A DNA stretch of 43,040 nt. Origin: Butyriboletus loyo. Taxonomy: Eukaryota > Basidiomycota > Agaricomycetes > Boletales > Boletaceae. The translations under genes were made by a program, and so were the position numbers. Shown here one piece after another: positions 36,964 through 43,040 of this stretch. The stretch is taken from positions 1-43,040 of the forward strand of contig JBBPSI010000209.1 of the NCBI GenBank assembly GCA_038093515.1, written 5' to 3'. Position 1 is the stretch's first letter; the number at the start of each line of letters is the position of its first letter. The notes beneath the pieces are model-generated. The model was not told where the DNA came from, searched no databases, and worked only from the letters and a program-made list of their open reading frames with translations.

Positions 36964-37170
36964 TCAGAGTCGAAGTCGGGTGTCGGAGGGCGTCATGGAT
37001 CGCATCAGAGATGTGGTGGACGACGGGCGAGACTTGCCCCATTTGTACCACTTCCGCGTGTGAGAGTCTTTCTTGGGAAGCGGTGGAGTAGGGAGACCTC
37101 CTGGCAAGCCGTATTGGGCCTGCAATGCACCAAAGGCTGCCATGTAGTCTTTTTGTGGGTGGGACTGCAT
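36964..37170 (-). CDS. 68-residue protein with a KDYxAAFxxLQxxYG motif
   Basis: A single open exon begins MQSHPQKDYMAAFGALQAQY and continues GLPGGLPTPPLPKKDS to a basic middle (HTRKWYKWGKSR) and a Ser/Thr/Arg tail. The KDYxAAFxxLQxxYG segment recalls short low-complexity proteins I associate with Agaricomycetes, where it can be repeated; here it occurs once. There is no signal peptide or membrane helix. It may be the last exon of a longer gene, since the methionine is not preceded by a clear promoter, or a complete small protein. Function is unknown. Confidence 0.55.
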   Translation of the reverse strand: MQSHPQKDYMAAFGALQAQYGLPGGLPTPPLPKKDSHTRKWYKWGKSRPSSTTSLMRSMTPSDTRLRL

Positions 37171-37921
37171 AGTAAGATGGGGAGCAGGGAGAAGAAGCGG
37201 AGAACGTGTCGTGTCGGTCGTGATGAGTGCTGTATAAATCCACGGCTGGCTTTTATGTGCAGCCCTGAGGCATGACGAGTGGTCTGAATAAATCCCGAAC
37301 AGTGCCTTTCGTAGATGAAGGGGGCCATGGCATCGGAAAATAACGTCAAGTCAGTTGACTGTTGCAGCCTTCACCGAGATTGCAACGATGGGGCGGCATC
37401 AGACAGCTGTCCAATCCCTGTAACCCGAACTGCGACTGCACAGGACTGCGCTCGGCAACATGCTGCGAGGACAGACGGACATTGGATGTCAGTACAGCCA
37501 CAAGTTTGAGTTTGCACAAGAATCTGAAACAAGCAAAGTCAAACGTCGACGCGGACAGATCAGTGACAAGCACAGGAATTGCGATAACAAAAACCACAAC
37601 CACAGAGGGTTACTGACCCAAGCAAGGTACGACTAGAGGTTAATCAGTAAAGTATGAAGTGAGTAAAGCAATTGTCTGACCTCGGTGAATTAATAGTAGG
37701 TCCGCGAAAGTAAGTGCGTGATTACATAATATAGTGTGTGACCAGTCTGACAGTATTGGGCCGCTGAATTGGAGCAAACCTTGTATCCAAGATGTATCTG
37801 GCTGAGGCCGTGTGCTGGCGCGGTGACTTCGCTTCGGGTCACGCGGGGTCACCAGCGGGGTCACCAGCGTGCGTGGTGACTCCGGGTATCTCCCATGTAT
37901 CGACTGTCATATATCTAATAT
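37171..37921. other. Intergenic region left of the copia nest
   Basis: No gene recognised. A cluster of GGTCACC/GGTGAC direct and inverted repeats is at 37820-37884. Confidence 0.5.
37820..37884. repeat. Cluster of direct and inverted GGTCACC repeats
   Basis: Two adjacent copies of GCGGGGTCACCA, a related GGGTCACG to the left, and GGTGAC in inverse orientation at both ends lie within 65 bases. Confidence 0.7.
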
Positions 37922-38191
37922 TGTTGAAGCCTATACGGTCACGTGGTAACAAGCCGACAGGCCGAAGACCCGACTGACCAATCATATCAAATATGTAGAT
38001 CTAGTATATAAACTAGATAGCGGACTCTCAATACGATAACGCGTATTGCCCCCAAACTCTCACTTAAGCGCGTTCACAATCGTCCCACGCCATTTAGCCC
38101 TTGGGACATTACTACTATATTCGTCAGCTTATATAACACACATCGCCGTTGCGTCCGTGTACGCATACTACTATACATCCGTAATCTCCCA
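37922..38191 (+). repeat. 5' LTR of the outer copia element
   Basis: It starts TGTTGAAGCCTATACGG and ends CTCCCA (TG...CA) directly before the primer site. A TATATAA box lies at 38005-38011. Ends are inferred, because the second LTR is outside the window. Confidence 0.65.
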
Positions 38192-38208
38192 GAGGTTATG
38201 AGCCCCGC
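38192..38208 (+). other. Primer-binding site matching the half-tRNA of initiator Met
   Basis: GGTTATGAGCCCCGC follows the LTR. It is complementary to the GGGCTCATAACC anticodon region of initiator tRNA-Met, as in Drosophila copia, whose primer is an internally cut tRNA half. Confidence 0.7.
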
Positions 38209-38290
38209 TTGGCGCTTATAATCGAAGTAAGCAAATACATACATATTCTAAAAATTTACATTATTCTTCCAAGCCATCCTCTTTCACACG

Positions 38291-38647
38291 ATGGAGGAAA
38301 ATATTAGGGAAAGCTACCATAGCCCAGCGTCGGGAACTGCCGGCCCGAGCTCGCGAGTAATCGAGACAACAGACCCCGCCCCCGCTCCTTCCATTTTGGG
38401 ACAATCTAACACTTTGGGAGCGATATCATCATACAAAATAGATCCGCTTGGCGAGGAGAATTGGATGGCGTGGAAAATTCGCATGACCAATTTCTTTGAC
38501 GTTCATAAGATCACTGGTCATGTGATCGCTAAAGATCCCAAGCCGAGCGAGACTGATGTTAACACTTTATCCGAGTGGATGCAAAAAGTTTCGGAATTGA
38601 TAAAGTCCGAGCAGGCGCACCGAGGGCAACGAAGGATGCAAGGGTAA
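38291..38647 (+). pseudogene. Truncated copia gag
   Basis: An open frame of 118 codons begins MEENIRESYHSPASGTAGPS and contains the copia gag N-terminal pattern: YKIDPLGEENWMAWKIRMTN, FFDVHKITGHVIAKDP, then LSEWMQKVSELIKS. Complete gag would continue with the capsid region and a CCHC knuckle; here the frame is cut at about 38636, passes some ten bases into the opposing LTR and stops. The gene is therefore disrupted by insertion, not by point mutation, and cannot make full Gag. Confidence 0.85.
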
Positions 38648-39037
38648 ACCTATCAGTGGAAAGACTCACTGATAATACGAGAGTGAGAGTATCGCAAACA
38701 GAGTATAAGGAGCAAAGCTCAACTTAGAGATATTGCAGTAGTGATGATAGAACTGAAAGATCTAGAGAAAAGTGACAAGCCATAAGGGCTGTCTTATATA
38801 CAGTACATGAGTGTTTGTACTTATGTTCTGTATAGTACCTTTATAAGGTATAGTATGAAATACATGACGATATGATAGAGATAAGATATAAGACTAAGCA
38901 TATCGTCCAATAGCATAATAAGAGCTATTTGTAATGTGATAAGCGTGACTAGGTCTAGACAATGATGTCATATAGACCAGTCTAGAAACGTAGTGGCTGT
39001 AAGTGAAATACAGAAATAGAACACTACCGTTTCAACA
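38637..39037 (-). repeat. 3' LTR of the inner copia element
   Basis: On the minus strand it starts TGTTGAAACGGTAGTG directly after the polypurine tract and ends near CCCTTGCA (TG...CA). The right boundary is firm; the left one is inferred from where gag of the outer element breaks. Confidence 0.75.
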
Positions 39038-39051
39038 CTCTTCCTCGCTTT
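39038..39051 (-). other. Polypurine tract of the inner copia element
   Basis: AAAGCGAGGAAGAG on the minus strand sits between the pol stop codon and the LTR start, the position at which plus-strand DNA synthesis is primed. Confidence 0.8.
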
Positions 39052-39055
39052 AGCA

Positions 39056-42000
39056 TTACTTCTTTGTAGAGACAAAAGGAGAAAGAGAGAGCATGGACCG
39101 AACTTCTTCAAATCTCTGCCATGTCAGATTCTTCGTAAAGATATCTGCTGCTTGTTGTTGAGTAGGAGTATAGAAGAGAGTAATCTCCTTATCCTCGACG
39201 CATTCCCGAATGTAATGAAATGGAATTGCAATGTGTTTGCTGCGTCCTTCAACGGCAGGATTTGAAGCTAGAAATATAGCTCCCTGATTATCAACTAGAA
39301 GGGGTAAAGGACCAAGTCTGTATCCCATCTCGAAGAACAAGGAGCGCACCCAAGAGAGCTGTTTAGCAGTCTCGGTCATGCCCATATATTCTGCTTCGGT
39401 TGAAGAGTGAGCAATCTTGCGTTGTCGTCTGGATAACCATGATACTATGCCCGATGCTAGAAATATACAATAACCAGTCGTTGAACGACGGGTCTCAATA
39501 TCGCCTGCCCAGTCAGTGTCGCTGTATGCAATAAAGCCAGAATTGGCTCTCGGACCAGACTGGCTGTGTCCGGAATACATTATGCAAAGGTCTGGAGTTC
39601 CAACCAAATAGCGGACTATATAGAGCGCTCTTTGCAAATGTTCTTCCGATGGATTGGAAGAGAATTGCGACATCTTGATGACAGCATGAGCAATATCGGG
39701 TCTAGACCCTAGCATGATGAATAGGAGGGATCCGATGACAGATTGATATTGAGAACGCAAAGATGGCGATGCTTCGGTGGTTGATGGTGAAGGATTATAA
39801 CCAGAAGGAAGAGGTGTGCGTGCGGGTTTTGCATTTTCAAGCTTGAATCGTTTTATGACCTTCTGTGCGTAATCGCACTGATCCAGCCTCAGGGTACGAT
39901 TTCTTCGATCCCTGGTTATCCGCATGCCTAAATACTCTTTCGCTTCTCCAAGGTCTCGACTCTCCCAAGTCTTCATAAAGTGCTTCTTGTGAGCGAGGAC
40001 TTGTGCTTTATCACTACTCATAAAAAGAGCATCATCAACATATATAACTAAAATAATGATGACTTTCCCGATGAATTTTATATAAGTTCCCGGGTCAGAC
40101 AAGGTACGCTTGAAACCTTGTTTGATTAGTGATAAATGCAATGCTTTGTTCCATTGAAGGGCCGCTTGCTTGAGGCCATAGATAGCTTTTCGTAGGCGAC
40201 AGACTTTACTTTCTGAGCCTTTTTGAGCGAAACCCTCAGGTTGTTCCATATAGATTTCTTCGTCAAGATCTCCGAAGAGAAATGCGGTCTTGACGTATAG
40301 AGCCTCGATTTCCCAATCTTCTAAGGCAGCTAGAGCTAAGAGAATCCTAACGGTTTCAAACCTGGCAACTGGTGAGAAGGTTTCCTCATAATCAATTCCG
40401 AAGATTTGGGTAAAGCCTTTTGCTACCCAGCGAGACTTGTATCGTCCATCGCTTTTTCGTACATTTATCCATTTCCCTTTAATGACTTGTCGTCCCTTGG
40501 GAAGATCTACCAGATCCCATACACGTCGTTCTTGAAACGACTTGTATTCCTCTCCCATGGCAATTAGCCATAAGGATCTCTCGGCAGGAGGTAATCTCAT
40601 TACTGCCTTGTGAGACTGTGGGATACCATCGACAGTAGCAGCAGCTAGAAGAGATTTAATCCACTTAGCGCTGTACATCTGTCCTAAGTCATCTTCTTCA
40701 TTCGTGGGTCTCGGTTGATTAACCGGTTGTGGAGTAGGAATTAACTCCTCCTGAATTGGATCCAATCCTCGATGTATCTCTCGTTCTATCTCGATCGGAG
40801 GTCGATTCCCATAAGCATTATCTGGGACAATCCGTGGAACACGGATGCGAGTAGGACGAGGATTAAAGTCCTGACCAGTCTGCAAGAAATCTGGATCATT
40901 GATTGTTGGGATCGGAGCACCTTGAGATCGTAAATCCTGATCGAACTCATCATATAAGTCACTTTGGTGACCTCGAGCACGAATATCTCGAGTCGGATGA
41001 TGTTGATGAGGACGATTACGAAATTCTGTAATTCGTTCAGGATATACTCTTGTTGGAGGTAAGAAAGTGGAAGGGCGAATCCGACCAGGATCTTCAAATG
41101 TTTCCAACGGAGGTATCATTTGTCGTTTATGTTGGTGTCGATCCATTATAGATGATCTATGTCCAGTATCTGGTGTTTCTCTTTTAACTCCAGGACGTGG
41201 AGGTGAGAATATCGGTTGTTGTTCTTCATGAACGGAATCAGGAGATGGAGGATCGAGGATTAAAGGTGATGGTGGATGTTCAGGAATAACCCATGGTGAA
41301 GGTGTGACTGATGGTTGAGGAGACGGTTGTTGCATATCGTCAGGATTTATTATGGGGGAAAATGGTGGTAGGCCTTCGCGTATTATACCGGTTCCATCAA
41401 ATCGTACTCCTAATGGAGGTGGCTCGTCAGCTCTTTGTTGATTTGAAGGTGGGGCGTCAGATGTACTATCTTCATCATCTCCATGTTCATCGGCATCTGT
41501 TGGAAGAATAGGAGGCGGAATTGCGGCTTGTCTGTCGTTCTGTTCTTTGGAACAATGAGGGAAATTTTCTTCGTCAAAAGTCGCAACAGACTCTACTAAA
41601 ACTCGTCTTCGGGTTGGAGACCAAAAGCGATAGCCTTTGGTGCCAGATTCATATCCGATGAAGGTGGCTTGTTCCGATTTCGGAGACAACTTGTTTTCCC
41701 TGAGTTCCTTCTTTATGAAAACATATGCACGACATCCAAATACCCGGAAATATGATATATCCGGTTTCTCCCCAGAGAACATCTCGATGGGGGTTTTCCA
41801 ATTATGACGACGCATCGGTTGGCGATTGTAGATATGAAGTGAGGTTTCGATTGCGTCCTGCCAGAAGACTTTTGGTAGACAGGCAGTATGGCGCATGGCT
41901 TCTTCTTTTTCCAGGATGGTCCTATTAAATCGCTCTGCACGTCCATTCTGTTGAGGGGTGTGAGGTACAGAGAGCTGATGCTCAATGCCCCTGGACGAGA

Positions 42001-43040
42001 GGAACGTCCGAATGTCTTTAGACATGTATTCCCCCCCACGATCCGAACGGACAGCAAGAAGCGAAGACTGGGTCTGTCTTTCAGCCCAGACGACCACTTC
42101 TTTAAAAGCATCAGCCGCCTCAGATTTAAGGCGCAAAAACCGCACAACTGCAAAAGCAGAATAGTCATCAATAAAAGTTAAAATGTAGCGCTTCTGAGTC
42201 CGAGAGTGTGTGGGGAATTCGACCAAGTCGGAATGCACTAGCCCAAGGACCCGAGATGCGCGTTTGGATGAAGGCACATAGGGACGTTCATGCATCTTGC
42301 CTAAGGCACAGCCTCGACAAGGAATGACGTCAGAAGGTTCAGGTAATAACGGCATACCCTTAACGTTCTTGTAAGCATGGCGTAACACGTTCTTGGATGG
42401 ATGACCAAAACGGTGGTGCCACAACGAAGAAGATCCTACATCCTGCAAGGAGTGGATCCCGACATCTGGAGTTAGCATTTTAGCCTGAAACCAGTGGAGG
42501 GGATTGTTCGGAAGCAAGGCAGAAGCCTGCACTACCAAACGTCCTTGAGGGTTCCAAATCTTGGTTTGATTGGTTATTTCGCATCGATAACCTTCCTTGG
42601 TTAGAGCGGTGACCGATAAGAGTCTATGGGCTGCTTGAGGCGCATACCAAACTCCTGTAAGCTCCAAAGGAATGGGCTTATCCTTTCCTAGTCGCTGTGA
42701 TAATAACACAGTGCCAGGTCCAAACATCTTCATGGTTGCGCCATTTGCTGTGATCGCAATTCTCTCGGTATCACCGAGATCCATGAAGTCTACAACGTGT
42801 GGTGTGACATGGTCTGTACAACCACTGTCAATCATCCAGGCGTTGGAAAGAAGATCCTTCTTTGAAGGGACATCTCCGGATGTGTAAGCTCCCGCAATAT
42901 ACAGATCACCAAGATCGAATTCATCGTTGTAATCGTATACAGCATCGTAGTCCTCAGCATCTCGCTGGTATGTAGAGTCCCAGACATTAATGTCACGGGA
43001 GTCAAGACCGTGCTTCCAAGTGCCATCAGCACGACGAGCA
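39056..43040 (-). CDS. Copia gag-pol polyprotein, partial at its N-terminus
   Basis: An uninterrupted frame of about 1,328 codons enters from the right edge and ends at TAA 39056-39058. In order: acidic spacer (AEDYDAVYDYNDEFD), aspartic protease (WMIDSGCTDHVT, DSG triad), HHCC zinc region (HHRFGHP ... CRGCALGK), integrase core (VHSDLVEF, RSDRGGEY, TPQQNGRAERFNR: D, D, E present), a Pro-rich linker, reverse transcriptase (YVDDALFMSS present), and RNase H (SDTDWAGD, SSTEAEYM, VDNQGAIFL). Protease-integrase-RT-RNaseH order defines Ty1/copia. The motif A region reads EALYVKTAFLFGDLDEE: the usual catalytic Asp before VKTAFL is Tyr, so the reverse transcriptase is predicted to be inactive. No frameshift or stop is seen. 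Confidence 0.95.
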   Translation of the reverse strand, partial: ARRADGTWKHGLDSRDINVWDSTYQRDAEDYDAVYDYNDEFDLGDLYIAGAYTSGDVPSKKDLLSNAWMIDSGCTDHVTPHVVDFMDLGDTERIAITANGATMKMFGPGTVLLSQRLGKDKPIPLELTGVWYAPQAAHRLLSVTALTKEGYRCEITNQTKIWNPQGRLVVQASALLPNNPLHWFQAKMLTPDVGIHSLQDVGSSSLWHHRFGHPSKNVLRHAYKNVKGMPLLPEPSDVIPCRGCALGKMHERPYVPSSKRASRVLGLVHSDLVEFPTHSRTQKRYILTFIDDYSAFAVVRFLRLKSEAADAFKEVVVWAERQTQSSLLAVRSDRGGEYMSKDIRTFLSSRGIEHQLSVPHTPQQNGRAERFNRTILEKEEAMRHTACLPKVFWQDAIETSLHIYNRQPMRRHNWKTPIEMFSGEKPDISYFRVFGCRAYVFIKKELRENKLSPKSEQATFIGYESGTKGYRFWSPTRRRVLVESVATFDEENFPHCSKEQNDRQAAIPPPILPTDADEHGDDEDSTSDAPPSNQQRADEPPPLGVRFDGTGIIREGLPPFSPIINPDDMQQPSPQPSVTPSPWVIPEHPPSPLILDPPSPDSVHEEQQPIFSPPRPGVKRETPDTGHRSSIMDRHQHKRQMIPPLETFEDPGRIRPSTFLPPTRVYPERITEFRNRPHQHHPTRDIRARGHQSDLYDEFDQDLRSQGAPIPTINDPDFLQTGQDFNPRPTRIRVPRIVPDNAYGNRPPIEIEREIHRGLDPIQEELIPTPQPVNQPRPTNEEDDLGQMYSAKWIKSLLAAATVDGIPQSHKAVMRLPPAERSLWLIAMGEEYKSFQERRVWDLVDLPKGRQVIKGKWINVRKSDGRYKSRWVAKGFTQIFGIDYEETFSPVARFETVRILLALAALEDWEIEALYVKTAFLFGDLDEEIYMEQPEGFAQKGSESKVCRLRKAIYGLKQAALQWNKALHLSLIKQGFKRTLSDPGTYIKFIGKVIIILVIYVDDALFMSSDKAQVLAHKKHFMKTWESRDLGEAKEYLGMRITRDRRNRTLRLDQCDYAQKVIKRFKLENAKPARTPLPSGYNPSPSTTEASPSLRSQYQSVIGSLLFIMLGSRPDIAHAVIKMSQFSSNPSEEHLQRALYIVRYLVGTPDLCIMYSGHSQSGPRANSGFIAYSDTDWAGDIETRRSTTGYCIFLASGIVSWLSRRQRKIAHSSTEAEYMGMTETAKQLSWVRSLFFEMGYRLGPLPLLVDNQGAIFLASNPAVEGRSKHIAIPFHYIRECVEDKEITLFYTPTQQQAADIFTKNLTWQRFEEVRSMLSLSPFVSTKK

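Larger units (their letters stand above)
37922..38636 (+). mobile_element. Left part of an interrupted Ty1/copia element (outer element)
   Basis: A 5' LTR, a primer-binding site and the start of gag stand in the right order on the plus strand. The element stops where a minus-strand copia LTR begins; its remainder would lie beyond the right edge of the window. Confidence 0.75.
38637..43040 (-). mobile_element. Minus-strand Ty1/copia element (inner), continuing past the window
   Basis: 3' LTR, polypurine tract and a long gag-pol frame are in order on the minus strand. The 5' half with gag, primer site and 5' LTR lies to the right of 43040. Confidence 0.92.

Overview
The window reads as nuclear DNA of a filamentous basidiomycete, probably an Agaricomycete and possibly of the Rhizoctonia/Ceratobasidium kind (the last step is inference). 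The reasons are compact genes cut by many 47-90 bp GT-AG introns, a tRNA gene with an intron, a Ste20-type PH-CRIB kinase, a Dpm3 subunit, a CCR4-NOT subunit, an AIG1-like fungal GTPase and Ty1/copia LTR retrotransposons. There are no bacterial operons. Exon junctions below were worked out by hand from reading frame and GT/AG sites.

Layout. 1-2.1 kb: AT-rich sequence and an unresolved, possibly decayed membrane-protein gene. 2.5-5.1 kb: a zinc-free medium-chain dehydrogenase (+) convergent with the ER mannosylation subunit DPM3 (-), then a tRNA-Tyr(GTA) with a 14 nt intron. 5.5-11.9 kb: a full-length ABCC transporter (-), head to head with a gene for a probable TAPR1/HAPSTR1-like protein (+, 12.0-13.2 kb). 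14.1-15.7 kb: a P-loop GTPase with an N-terminal region of its own (-), divergent from a BTB/POZ protein (16.6-17.7 kb, +). 19.6-20.4 kb: a single-pass membrane protein. 22.7-23.7 kb: a WD40 protein (+) convergent with an F-box protein (24.2-26.3 kb, -) that carries three in-frame microsatellites. 28.4-29.0 kb: a short single-pass membrane protein (-), divergent from CNOT11 (29.4-31.0 kb, +). 32.3-35.2 kb: a CLA4/PAK-type kinase (-), followed upstream by mitochondrial ribosomal protein S19 (35.8-36.1 kb, -) and a 68-residue basidiomycete-type small protein (37.0-37.2 kb, -).

37.9-43.0 kb is a nest of two copia elements. A plus-strand element (LTR, half-tRNA-iMet-type primer site, start of gag) is broken after about 115 codons by a minus-strand copia element whose 3' LTR, polypurine tract and long open gag-pol frame run off the right edge. 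Its frame is intact, but the first catalytic aspartate of the reverse transcriptase appears replaced by tyrosine.

The genes are mostly unrelated housekeeping and signalling genes in divergent or convergent pairs, not a cluster with one job. I see no biosynthetic cluster, CRISPR array or obvious new multi-gene system. The least ordinary items are the GTPase, the HAPSTR1-like gene with its poly-Thr upstream extension, the microsatellite-rich F-box gene and the nested copia elements.
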